A stretch of 24,002 nucleotides of DNA from Verrucomicrobia bacterium UBA4286 (GCA_002395905.1 DGVK01000150.1:1-24002), one strand, 5' to 3'; positions 8,869 to 16,747 are shown, counted from the stretch's first letter. The notes: generated by a model not told the origin, from the sequence alone. Numbers and translations are program-made.

Positions 8869-10794
8869 TTAGTTGATTCTGTACAGCGCCGGTTCGTTCG
8901 GCGCGAGTGAAATCTTGAGTGTGCGCGGCCCGGCCTTTTCCGTCGCCGGACCAAACTCCGCCGCGACGCGCGCGAAGTCTTCGGAAAGCGTCAGCGCGGC
9001 GGAATCCGCCTTGTCCTGCGCGTTGACGACGAGCAACCACGCCGCGCCGTCCTTGCGCCACACGCGCACGCCCCACTTCGATGGCGCGCCCGTCACTTCC
9101 GGCGCGGGCTCGACCGACAGCAATACGGGTATGTACCTGCGCACCTCTTCGCCCACCTTGCAGATGTCGGCCCACGCCCTTGCGAACGGAAAGCCGTGGC
9201 ACTGCTTCTGTATGGCCGTGTAGGAATAGTAGACGAGACCGTTCGCGCCGGACGCGATGCACTGCCACGACATCGAGCGCATTTCATCGACCGTCGGCAT
9301 CCTGTTCTCGGGCGAACCGGGCCACTCGGGCCTGTATCCACCCCAGTCGAACGCCTGCGGGACCTGCCACATCGGACGCAGCGAAAAGTAGGCGCGGTCG
9401 GTCTGGCGCGTCCAGTCCGTCACAATCGACAGCGGCTTGTCGGGCACAGGATACGGGTCGGTGCCGATGATGTCGAACGTCTGGGAAAGCTCGCGCAGGA
9501 ACTGGAGCTGGTAGACGACCGCCCATGCCGGATGGTCGGGGTCGGCCTGTTCCAGATAGTCGCGCCTGTGCGTGAGCGCGCCATACCATCCGTCGCCGAC
9601 GAGTTCGTCGTTGACGTACCAGGCGAGAAGACCCGGATGGTTCTTGAACGCGTCAACCTTCGCCTGGACATACGAATCCGCCGCGGCTTCGCTCGTCACG
9701 GAGGCAGGCGCGTGGTTCGCCCCGGCATAGACGTCCTTCACCGAATATATAACCCTGACGCCGTTCGTCCAGTAGAAGTCCATGCCGACGGCGTCTGGCG
9801 CTTCGTAGGGCATCACACAGTTGAACGGACCCTTCACGTATTCCTCGCGCCTGCTCGCATTGCCCGTGTACATGCCGAGCGGGAAAAACGGCTTGCCGTC
9901 GACGATCGTGCGGCGATGCCCGTCTATCCACACGCGGCGCTCCGGCATCTTTGCGACGCGGTTGAAGGAAAGCTTGGCGGAGCCCAGGACGGAGCCGTCC
10001 GGCGCCTTGAGGCGGAATGCGACGATGCTCACGCCGGACTTCATTTCGGCGACATCGACCGCACACCGCGCCAAGTCGCGCGCAAACTCCTGCGCTGGCA
10101 CCGTCTTGCGGCTGCCGTTCTGCCTTTCGTAGGAGAATTCCGCCTTAAGGTCTTCCGGCCGGAACTTCTCCGGCACGGCAAGGCCGACGACAAACTCCAC
10201 ACGCCCGGTCGCGGCGGTGTTGCGGTACGCCGATGAAAGCATGTGCCCGACGGCAGGCTTTTCGTACGGGACGATTTCAATGTCGTCGAAATAGGCCTTG
10301 CCGACGCAGCCCGGCGTGCAATAGGGTATGAAGCTTATGCTTGCCGTCATTTCGCTTATCACGCCTGTGACGCCCTCTATGCGCGTCCAATTTTCGCTGC
10401 CCTTGAGATCTCTTGAGTATGTGCCGCCGAGATGCCGCCCGTTTGCATCGCTTCGCTCGATGCCGAGCTTCGCGCCGCCTCCCTGCGCAGACTTTAGACC
10501 CTCGGTACGTATCCATGCGGAAAAACGGTATATCTGCCCTGGCTTGAGATGAATCTTACAGGAGGGGAATGCATACGGAAGATTAGGGTCGGAGTTCTCG
10601 TACACGAGCGCCGCCGTGCCGTTCATGCCAGCGCCCTTCTTGACGGAGTAGGCGGGCGGCAGATTCCACCCGGCGCCGCCGCGCTCAAAGTCCAGGTTCT
10701 CTCCGACGACGTCGGCATGGACGACAGAAGAAACGGCGGCGATCACAAATGCCGCGCATGCCGTTTTCAACACTCTCATAGTTTTCGTTTGCAT
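8869..10794 (-). CDS. Secreted CBM-like plus TIM-barrel glycosidase-like protein
   Basis: A 641-residue protein, first gene of the minus-strand operon. After a signal peptide (MRVLKTACAAFVIAAVSSVVHA, preceded by a five-residue extension) comes a carbohydrate-binding (CBM4/9-like) jelly-roll domain (about 28-175: NLDFERG, YRFSAWIRTEG, KAYFDDIEI). A beta-linker follows (about 185-295), then a barrel beginning near WIDGHRRTIVDGKPFFPLGMY, a phrase typical of GH2/GH5-type clan A enzymes. LLAWYVNDEL gives a candidate acid/base E397, and GANGLVYYSY is characteristic of such barrels. A small C-terminal beta domain carries WLLVVNAQD. The nucleophile is not obvious and I cannot name a CAZy family. ATG 10794 and ATG 10779 are both possible starts; GGGG lies about 8 nt upstream of the former. 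It is transcribed from the divergent promoter region facing the regulator. Confidence 0.75.
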   Translation of the reverse strand: MQTKTMRVLKTACAAFVIAAVSSVVHADVVGENLDFERGGAGWNLPPAYSVKKGAGMNGTAALVYENSDPNLPYAFPSCKIHLKPGQIYRFSAWIRTEGLKSAQGGGAKLGIERSDANGRHLGGTYSRDLKGSENWTRIEGVTGVISEMTASISFIPYCTPGCVGKAYFDDIEIVPYEKPAVGHMLSSAYRNTAATGRVEFVVGLAVPEKFRPEDLKAEFSYERQNGSRKTVPAQEFARDLARCAVDVAEMKSGVSIVAFRLKAPDGSVLGSAKLSFNRVAKMPERRVWIDGHRRTIVDGKPFFPLGMYTGNASRREEYVKGPFNCVMPYEAPDAVGMDFYWTNGVRVIYSVKDVYAGANHAPASVTSEAAADSYVQAKVDAFKNHPGLLAWYVNDELVGDGWYGALTHRRDYLEQADPDHPAWAVVYQLQFLRELSQTFDIIGTDPYPVPDKPLSIVTDWTRQTDRAYFSLRPMWQVPQAFDWGGYRPEWPGSPENRMPTVDEMRSMSWQCIASGANGLVYYSYTAIQKQCHGFPFARAWADICKVGEEVRRYIPVLLSVEPAPEVTGAPSKWGVRVWRKDGAAWLLVVNAQDKADSAALTLSEDFARVAAEFGPATEKAGPRTLKISLAPNEPALYRIN

Positions 10795-10818
10795 TTTATT
10801 TGCCCCATTGCCCTTTTT

Positions 10819-10848
10819 GGTTTGTTGGTATTATACCATTTTCAAACC
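10819..10848. promoter_or_regulatory. Nested inverted repeat, candidate regulator operator
   Basis: Two concentric palindromes lie in the divergent intergenic region. The inner one, 10826-10838, is TGGTAT-t-ATACCA with perfect 6-bp arms; the outer one is GGTTTG (10819-10824) with CAAACC (10843-10848). They enclose the -10 box of the glycosidase operon, a fitting place for repression or activation by the adjacent XylR-type regulator. XylR relatives often bind direct repeats, so a role as operator is inference; part of the inner symmetry comes from the TATAAT box itself. Confidence 0.4.
10830..10838 (-). promoter_or_regulatory. Extended -10 promoter of the glycosidase operon
   Basis: Read on the minus strand, TGG (10838-10836) directly precedes a perfect TATAAT (10835-10830), forming an extended -10 element. 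No good -35 hexamer is visible at 16-18 bp. Transcription would begin near 10823, leaving a leader of about 28 nt before the ATG at 10794, which contains the G-rich stretch AATGGGGC. Confidence 0.6.
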
Positions 10849-10877
10849 AGCCTTTTGCGAAAAGTTTTTCCGAACTA

Positions 10878-10907
10878 TTGCGCAACGTCGGCAGATTGTG
10901 GTATAAT
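10878..10907 (+). promoter_or_regulatory. Sigma-70-type promoter of the XylR-family regulator gene
   Basis: TTGCGC (10878-10883) and a perfect TATAAT (10902-10907) are separated by 18 bp, and TGG (10899-10901) makes it an extended -10. The expected transcription start is about 10914-10915, which coincides with the ATG at 10915 and predicts a leaderless transcript. The remaining sequence of 10795-10914 contains GAAAA-gt-TTTTC (10859-10870), a short imperfect palindrome of unknown meaning. Confidence 0.65.
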
Positions 10908-10914
10908 GCGCGCC

Positions 10915-12132
10915 ATGTGCGCTAAAAAGCAAAATCCAGACCCTAGAAAGGCGATTGTCACGATTTCCCTTCGTTTCGCCTCAAGCCGCGATGTGCTGAT
11001 GGGGCTGTTTCGCCACATAGAATCCTCGTCAAACTGGGCAATCAACCTCATGCAGCCGGAAGACAACCCGCTTACTGTCGCGAAACTCCATGCGGCCGAG
11101 CGCGACGGCACGAACGCCATTGTCATAACCGAGCCATGCTCCGAAGAGCTTATGCTGGCTCTTGCGGAAACGCCCATTCCCGTCGCTTCAATAGGCATAA
11201 AAGACGCGCACCTCAAATCGCGAAAAGGCACGATGGTATTTGTCCACAACAACAATGCCGCGATTGGAGACATGGGCGCCAGGCATTTCTTCAGCCTTGG
11301 GCGGTTCAACTCCTACGGGTTCGTGCTGGCGGGGCCAGACGACGACTGGGCCAGAGAACGTTCCGACGCATTCTGCGCCCGAATCGCCGCGTCTGCGCCG
11401 AACGCCGAGGTCCGGGTATTCCCTACGACCGCAGATTCCGGCTTGGAGGCGAACATCGGCGCACTCGTGAATTGGATCAGGGCACTGCCGAAGCCTGCTG
11501 CGATCATGGCCGCCTGTGACATTAGGGCCATTGAGGTCCTCGACGCCTGCGAAAGGGCGGGCGTCTCCGTGCCCAACGCTGTCGCCGTGCTCGGAGTGGA
11601 CAATGACGAGCTGCTGTGCGCCCACGCCTCCACGCCCCTTTCCAGCATTCTGCCGGGACACGTCGATATGGGGCGCATAACGGCGGAAACGCTTGAGAAA
11701 ATGGCAAGGCAAAAGTCCACTCCGCGCCAGCACCGCATCGTGACCGTTCCGCCTAGCAAGGTCGTGGAACGCGAATCGACGCATCTTCGCGCGCCTTCTG
11801 CCGTCCTGGTCGACCGCGCGCGCCACTTCATACAGGAATGCGCCTCTGACGGAATATGCGTGCAGGACGTCGCCTCCCATCTGCGCGTATCGAGACGCCT
11901 AGCCGAAATGCGGTGGCGCGACGCGACGGGAGGGACGATACGCGCCGCGATAGAAGACGTGCGCATGGCAAAGCTGACAAAGCTGCTCGGCTCCACTCGC
12001 CAGCCGATCGCCGCCATTGCCGCAGAATGCGGCTGGCACAACGCAGACGCGCTGTCGCGCGCGTTCCAAAAACGCTTCGGAATGTCGATGCGCGAATGGC
12101 GCGCGAAGCGGCACGAAGCCCGCAGTTTATGA
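10915..12132 (+). CDS. XylR-family transcriptional regulator (periplasmic-binding-like sensor plus AraC-type DNA-binding domain)
   Basis: A 405-residue protein. The N-terminal three quarters (about 14-280) resemble the LacI/XylR sugar-binding fold: a first strand IVTISLRF, NAIVITEP, and a second lobe with ACDIRAIEVLDACERAGVSVPNAVAVLGVDNDEL, the standard XylR phrase. Residues about 297-400 are a two-helix-turn-helix AraC domain, with VQDVASHLRVSRR and then IAAIAAECGWHNADALSRAFQKRFG. This matches XylR of Escherichia coli in domain order and length (about 390 residues). It is divergent from the five-gene glycosidase operon and probably controls it in response to a released sugar. The start at 10915 is preferred over ATG 10906 because the latter lies inside the TATAAT box; no ribosome-binding site is visible for either. 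Confidence 0.92.
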   Translation: MCAKKQNPDPRKAIVTISLRFASSRDVLMGLFRHIESSSNWAINLMQPEDNPLTVAKLHAAERDGTNAIVITEPCSEELMLALAETPIPVASIGIKDAHLKSRKGTMVFVHNNNAAIGDMGARHFFSLGRFNSYGFVLAGPDDDWARERSDAFCARIAASAPNAEVRVFPTTADSGLEANIGALVNWIRALPKPAAIMAACDIRAIEVLDACERAGVSVPNAVAVLGVDNDELLCAHASTPLSSILPGHVDMGRITAETLEKMARQKSTPRQHRIVTVPPSKVVERESTHLRAPSAVLVDRARHFIQECASDGICVQDVASHLRVSRRLAEMRWRDATGGTIRAAIEDVRMAKLTKLLGSTRQPIAAIAAECGWHNADALSRAFQKRFGMSMREWRAKRHEARSL

Positions 12133-12138
12133 TACAAT
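12130..12138 (+). promoter_or_regulatory. Extended -10 promoter overlapping the regulator stop codon
   Basis: TGA (12130-12132), the stop codon of the regulator, is followed directly by TACAAT (12133-12138), giving TGn-TACAAT. The ATG of the metallophosphoesterase is at 12147, 8 nt beyond the box, so the transcript would have essentially no leader. No consensus -35 is seen. Readthrough from the regulator promoter is also possible. Confidence 0.45.
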
Positions 12139-12146
12139 ACAAGACA

Positions 12147-13580
12147 ATGAAAACCAACGAAAGGAACTTCCTCGCGTCAAGGCGCGAATTTCTATGGAGC
12201 ATTGCGGCGCTCGGCGCCGTCGGCGGATGCCGCACGCTGGGGCTCGCGGGCGACGACGCCCTTCTGAGGCTCGGCGTCATAAGTGACATTCATGTAACGA
12301 CGCCCGAATCGACGGCGAAGTTCAGACACGCGCTCGCGTGGTTCAGGCGGCGCGGCGTGGATGCCGTGGCGGTCGCGGGAGACTTGGCAGACTGGGGGCT
12401 TTTGAGCGGCTTGAAATATGTTAAGGACGCATGGGACGCGGAGATGTCGGGAACCGGAATCATTCCTCTTTTCGTCACCGGCAACCACGACTTCGAGGGA
12501 TGGTGGTACGGTGACATGGCTCTCGACATGCACGTGCAGGGATATTCCGAGAAGGAGGCGCTTTCGCGTCTCGGCATGAAACGGTGCTGGGAGGAGGCGT
12601 TCGGCGAAAACTATGAAGGCATCCGTCACCGCAAGGTCAAAGGATTCGATTTCGTGAGTGCCGAGTGGAACTGCAAAGAGGAGGCGGTTCTCGACTGGTT
12701 TGAGGCGAATGCCGGAGAGCTTTCGACCGACAGGCCGCTGTTCTTCATGAGGCATCCGCCATTCCCGGGCACGACTGCGGGCTCCGGCGACGGCGAGGCC
12801 TGGAGTCGGCTAAGGGACTGTTTGAAGACTCTGCCCTGCTGCGTCGCCATAACCGGCCACACACACTGGACGCTCACCGACGAGCGCTCCATCTGGCAGG
12901 ACGGGGGGCTTACCGCTCTTTCCGTGCCGTCGATGAGTTACACGGGACTGCCGCAAGGGTACGAAAACGGCTATGCCGTGCGCGATACGACGAGCGCGAT
13001 GTCGATGGAGCGGATACAGGTGCGCGAGAACCTCAAGGAGGCGCAGGGCTTTCTGCTCACAGTCGGCGAGCGGACCATGACGGTGGAGCGCCGCGACTTC
13101 GAATACGACGTCGAGGCTGCAGCTCCGTGGGTCGTGACCATGCCCGGTGGACGCGCGGCGGCGCAGTATTCGGTCGACGGGCGAGCGGGCGGCGCGGACG
13201 CGCCGCGGTTCGCGGCGGGCGCGACGGTCGCTACATACATGACAAACTCCGTGCGGCGAAACGGCACCTGGACGATGTTCCTCACGCTCGACTTCCCGGC
13301 GGCGGACCGCGGCGGGCGGGTTTTCGACTACGTCGCCCGCATCGTCATGGACGACGGCTCGGTGTTCGCATCGAAGAAGTATCTGTCGACATCATTCTAC
13401 AAGCCGCGTCGCTACGAGGCGCGGACGCAGTCGTTCTGGTTCGACGCGATGGATCTGCCCGAGACCGGCCGCTACCGCGTGGCCGTTGTCGCGCGCAACT
13501 GCTTCGGCGGCGAAAGCGCGCCGATCTTCTCCCGCGCCTACGAGAGCGTCCCGGGCAAGTCCTCGATTCCCAAGACATAA
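12147..13580 (+). CDS. Tat-exported metallophosphoesterase, probable lipoprotein
   Basis: A 477-residue protein. The N-terminus has SRREFLWSIAALGAVGGC: a twin-arginine motif, a hydrophobic core and a possible lipobox (VGGC), so it may be a lipid-anchored Tat substrate. The phosphoesterase motifs are complete: D47-x-H49 (SDIHV), GD with D79, N113-H114 (GNHDF), H203 (MRHPPF) and H238-x-H240 (GHTHW). Residues about 330-477 form an additional beta-rich C-terminal region (TWTMFLTLDFPA, GRYRVAVVARN) that may be an Ig-like accessory domain. The substrate is unknown. It starts 14 nt after the regulator stop, has no ribosome-binding site upstream, and converges with the flavoprotein gene 58 nt beyond its stop. 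It is only distantly similar to the phosphoesterase at 3052-4014, judged by motif spacing. Confidence 0.85.
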   Translation: MKTNERNFLASRREFLWSIAALGAVGGCRTLGLAGDDALLRLGVISDIHVTTPESTAKFRHALAWFRRRGVDAVAVAGDLADWGLLSGLKYVKDAWDAEMSGTGIIPLFVTGNHDFEGWWYGDMALDMHVQGYSEKEALSRLGMKRCWEEAFGENYEGIRHRKVKGFDFVSAEWNCKEEAVLDWFEANAGELSTDRPLFFMRHPPFPGTTAGSGDGEAWSRLRDCLKTLPCCVAITGHTHWTLTDERSIWQDGGLTALSVPSMSYTGLPQGYENGYAVRDTTSAMSMERIQVRENLKEAQGFLLTVGERTMTVERRDFEYDVEAAAPWVVTMPGGRAAAQYSVDGRAGGADAPRFAAGATVATYMTNSVRRNGTWTMFLTLDFPAADRGGRVFDYVARIVMDDGSVFASKKYLSTSFYKPRRYEARTQSFWFDAMDLPETGRYRVAVVARNCFGGESAPIFSRAYESVPGKSSIPKT

Positions 13581-13638
13581 GCGCCTTCGGCGGAGACGCT
13601 CGCAGAGCAGGGTATCGACTGCAGGCGACAGGCGCTAA

Positions 13639-14682
13639 TCAAAGCGACAGGCTCGCGACGGCTTTGCGGGCGGTGGCGAAGGCAAGGGTAAGATTGTAGC
13701 CTCCTGTAGGACCGTCGATGTCCAGCACTTCGCCGGCGAAATAAAGCCCCTTCACCTTCTTAGACATCATCGTTCTCGGATCTACATCGTCCAGCGACAC
13801 GCCGCCTATCGTGACGATCGACTCTTTCAGCGGGCGCGGACGCAGGTTGCGAAACGACAGCCGTTCATGGCCGAACCAGACTTCTATCGTCCAGTCTTCC
13901 AGCCCCGCGTGCTCGATAAAACGCTGGCAGTTGTAAACGGCCGCGCCGCTGAGTCCGAAACTCTCGCAATCGACCTCTCCGCGCCAGTCTAGAAGAACGC
14001 GCCCCGAGCTGTCGATCACCTTGGCGCGTCCGTCCTCGAAGCGCCGCCCGGCGAGCGAGGTCACGCGGCGGTCGCTCGTTTCAAGCCCGATGAGGCCCGG
14101 CCTGTATGGAACGATTCTGTGACCGAGAGCTTTCGCAAAGTTCTGTCCGTCACCGACAGACCCCGTTTTCGGATAACTCACGCCGCCCGTCGCGACGAGC
14201 ACGTTCTCGGCGAGCAGATCGAAGTTGGCCGTCTTCACAATGAAGCCGCCGCCATGACGCGGGACTATGCCGGCGACCGCGCAGTTGGTCGCGACCGGCA
14301 CACCCTCGTCGCGCAGCAGATCGCCGAACGCGTGAACAACCGTCGCCGCCCTGCCGTCCGCCGGGAACATGCGTCCGTCGGCCATGCGGCGCACCGCCAT
14401 GCCGAGCGACTTGAACCCGCGGATTATCTGGCGCGGCGGGCATTCGCGTACGGCCTTCGCGACCCACGAGCCGCACGGCCCTACGTCGCGGATGAACTCG
14501 TCGGGCGAGATGTCCCTCGTGAAATTGCACCGTCCGTTCGCAGTCATGAGAACCTTTGAACCGAGACGCGCCTTGCGCTCAAGAAGCACGCATGGAACGC
14601 GGCGCTCTGCGGCGACTGCAGCGGCGAACATGCCGGCAGCGCCGCCGCCTATTATCGCAAGCCTGGCAGCAGTCGCTTCCAC
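13639..14682 (-). CDS. BaiN/HI0933-type NAD(P)/FAD-dependent oxidoreductase, shortened
   Basis: A 347-residue flavoprotein. A Rossmann dinucleotide-binding motif IIGGGAAGM starts at residue 10, followed by an acidic strand end LLERK; LMTANGRCNFT and the C-terminal GLYFAGEVLDIDGPTGGYN are the family's hallmark stretches. The biochemical role of most HI0933/YhiN proteins is not established. Family members usually have about 400 residues; here the helical insertion between the GEVDCESFGLSG region and SIVTIGGVS is much reduced, with the frame intact. The start codon is GTG at 14682, four bases after the TAA of ptsI, which suggests translational coupling. It is the last gene of the eight-gene operon. 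The 58-nt convergent gap to the plus-strand phosphoesterase (13581-13638) holds only a weak 4-bp hairpin and no T-rich terminator. Confidence 0.85.
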   Translation of the reverse strand: MEATAARLAIIGGGAAGMFAAAVAAERRVPCVLLERKARLGSKVLMTANGRCNFTRDISPDEFIRDVGPCGSWVAKAVRECPPRQIIRGFKSLGMAVRRMADGRMFPADGRAATVVHAFGDLLRDEGVPVATNCAVAGIVPRHGGGFIVKTANFDLLAENVLVATGGVSYPKTGSVGDGQNFAKALGHRIVPYRPGLIGLETSDRRVTSLAGRRFEDGRAKVIDSSGRVLLDWRGEVDCESFGLSGAAVYNCQRFIEHAGLEDWTIEVWFGHERLSFRNLRPRPLKESIVTIGGVSLDDVDPRTMMSKKVKGLYFAGEVLDIDGPTGGYNLTLAFATARKAVASLSL

Positions 14683-14685
14683 GAG

Positions 14686-16455
14686 TTACATCAGAAGGTC
14701 GTCGAGATCGGGAATCTTGCCGAGCATCCAGGCGCGGCAGGCGTCGAATATCTCCTGCGCCGCGAGGCCTGCGTCCATGCCGTTCACAAGCGCCGCGTAT
14801 TCATCGAGATCGGCGCGGGAGAGACGCCTGAAGAGCTTCGCCATAACCGGAATGTATGTACCGGACATCGAAAGCATGTCAATCCCCATCGCCGCCCAGA
14901 GGACACCGACAATCGGGTCGGCCGCGCTCTCGCCGCATACGCCTACCGGAATTCCGTGGCGATGGGCCGCGTCTATCGCGCGGCGCATGAGGTAGAGAAC
15001 CGCCGGGTTGGTCGGCTGGTAGAGATGGGCCACCGCCTCGTTGCTGCGGTCGGCGGCCATCGTGTACTGTATGAGGTCGTTCGTGCCGATAGAGAAAAAG
15101 TCCACGCGCTTCGCTATCGCGTCCGCGTTTATCGCAGCGGCGGGAATCTCGATCATCGCGCCTACCGGCATGTGCCTGTCGTAGGCGACGCCCTCCTCGT
15201 CAAGCGCGCGCTTGACCTCGGCCAAGACTACCGCAGCCTCGTTGATTTCTTCGATGCAGCTCACCATCGGATACATCATGAAAACCCGGCCATAGGCCGA
15301 TGCACGCAGAATAGCCCGCAGCTGCTTCTTGAAAACATTCTGGTTGGCGAGCAGGTAGCGTATCGACCTGTTGCCGAGGAACGGATTCGCCTCATGGGCG
15401 GAAATGCCCTTAACCGTCTTGTCGCCGCCTATGTCAAGCGCACGTATCGTCATCGAGGCGGCCGGAGAAAGCTTCATCGCCTGCTCTACGGCTTCGCGGT
15501 AGGCCTGAAACTGCTCCTCTTCTGTCGGCTCGCACTCGCGGTTGAGCCACAGGTATTCGCTGCGGTAGAGGCCGACGCCTCTCGCGCCGAGATCGCGCAG
15601 TCCAGAGACAGGGACGCCCGGATGTATGTTGGCGAATATCTTCACCTCGCCGCCTTCGCGCAGAGTCCCGGCGGGGGCGCCGTCCGACGTAGCGGCCGCG
15701 ATCTCGCTGCGGTGGCGCTGCATCGCCTCGTAAAGCGACATCGTCTGCCTGTCGGGATTTATCGTTATCGCCCCGTTGCCGCCGTCAAGGATGACCGTCA
15801 TGCCAGGCTTCACCCGGGAAGTGACGTCAACAAGACCCGTGACCGCCGGAATCGCCATCGCCCGCGCCAGAAGCGCGACGTGGCTCGTCGCGGACCCTCC
15901 GTTCGTGGCGAAGCCGAGCACGTTCTCTCGCGGCAGGCGAACCGTTTCTGACGGCGTGAGATCGTCGGCGATGACGATAGACGGAACCTTGAGCTCGACA
16001 TGCGTATCCTGGGCGAAGCCGGTGAGCGCCATGAGAAGGCGGCGCTCCACATCGTCGAAATCACGCACGCGCTCGCGGAAGTACGGGTCGTTCATGCGCG
16101 AAAACTGCGCGCGCATCTTATCCGTGAACGCCTTGACCGCGGCCTCGGCGTTGACGTGGTCCGCCATGACCCGGCGGCGGACGTCTGCGGAGAAAGTTGG
16201 ATCCTCCAGGAACATCAGGTGGCACTCGAACACACGAACGTCCGAGCGTCCGGTGCGCTCCCTGAGGACTGATATAAGGTTTTCGAGATCGCGCTTTGTA
16301 TCTGCCACGGCGCGTTCGAACCTGCGAAGCTCCTCCTCTTCGCGACCCGGTTCGACGACATATTCGGGCACAGGAATCTCGCCGTCGCTCCTGTAGAGGA
16401 AGACGGGCCCCGCCACGAGACCGCGGGCGGTTGCGATGCCCGCGAGCGTCGTCAT
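14686..16455 (-). CDS. ptsI: Phosphoenolpyruvate-protein phosphotransferase (PTS Enzyme I)
   Basis: A 589-residue protein that autophosphorylates from phosphoenolpyruvate and passes the phosphate to HPr. The phosphorylated histidine is H192 in GGSATSHVALLAR, and the C-terminal PEP-binding barrel shows RALDIGGDK, GAMIEIPAA, SIGTNDLIQYTMAADR and GVCGES with C507. The numbering is within a few residues of Escherichia coli Enzyme I (575 residues; H189, C502), which supports the start at 16455 (MTTLAGIATARGLVAGP). In-frame ATGs at 16473 and 16518 would extend into ptsH and are less likely. The gap to the ptsH stop is 7 nt. No membrane Enzyme II gene is present in the window, so this EI may serve distant permeases or a regulatory phosphorelay. 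Confidence 0.95.
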   Translation of the reverse strand: MTTLAGIATARGLVAGPVFLYRSDGEIPVPEYVVEPGREEEELRRFERAVADTKRDLENLISVLRERTGRSDVRVFECHLMFLEDPTFSADVRRRVMADHVNAEAAVKAFTDKMRAQFSRMNDPYFRERVRDFDDVERRLLMALTGFAQDTHVELKVPSIVIADDLTPSETVRLPRENVLGFATNGGSATSHVALLARAMAIPAVTGLVDVTSRVKPGMTVILDGGNGAITINPDRQTMSLYEAMQRHRSEIAAATSDGAPAGTLREGGEVKIFANIHPGVPVSGLRDLGARGVGLYRSEYLWLNRECEPTEEEQFQAYREAVEQAMKLSPAASMTIRALDIGGDKTVKGISAHEANPFLGNRSIRYLLANQNVFKKQLRAILRASAYGRVFMMYPMVSCIEEINEAAVVLAEVKRALDEEGVAYDRHMPVGAMIEIPAAAINADAIAKRVDFFSIGTNDLIQYTMAADRSNEAVAHLYQPTNPAVLYLMRRAIDAAHRHGIPVGVCGESAADPIVGVLWAAMGIDMLSMSGTYIPVMAKLFRRLSRADLDEYAALVNGMDAGLAAQEIFDACRAWMLGKIPDLDDLLM

Positions 16456-16462
16456 CTCGGGT

Positions 16463-16747
16463 TTACTGTTCATCAGGTATGTCGAACTTGCGCCCGACAA
16501 GAGCTTCAAGCTCGTCAAGAACCTCTTTAGCCTGGTTGCCCGAAGCCGTCACCTTGAGCACGGCGCCATGCGTCGCCTCCAAGGTCATGAGCGCCATGAT
16601 CGACTTGCCCGAGACGATGTTGCCATCCTTCTCGACCTCGACATCGGCGTCGTAGCGGCTGGCGACCTTGGCGAAAAGGCCCGCCGGACGCACGTGCATT
16701 CCGTACTTGTTGAGCAGCGTGAATTCGCGTGTGATTTTTTCAGCCAT
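16463..16747 (-). CDS. ptsH: Phosphocarrier protein HPr
   Basis: A 94-residue HPr. GMHVRPAG contains the phosphorylated histidine H18 (usual form GLHARPA), and SGKSIMALMTLEA contains the regulatory serine S49 that HPr kinase modifies. The protein accepts phosphate from Enzyme I at His and is phosphorylated at Ser by HprK, whose gene lies directly upstream and overlaps this start by 8 nt. GGGAG about 8 nt before the ATG at 16747 is a reasonable ribosome-binding site; an in-frame extension to 16795 is rejected because it would run through the end of hprK. The ptsI gene follows after 7 nt. Confidence 0.95.
   Translation of the reverse strand: MAEKITREFTLLNKYGMHVRPAGLFAKVASRYDADVEVEKDGNIVSGKSIMALMTLEATHGAVLKVTASGNQAKEVLDELEALVGRKFDIPDEQ

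Noticed and set aside
13581..13638. A bidirectional terminator between the convergent genes
   Set aside because: Only a 4-bp hairpin (13582-13592) and a distant AGCGCC/GGCGCT pair are present, with no T-tract on either strand.
16456..16518. Longer Enzyme I start sites at 16473 and 16518
   Set aside because: They overlap ptsH, and the active-site numbering fits Enzyme I best from 16455.
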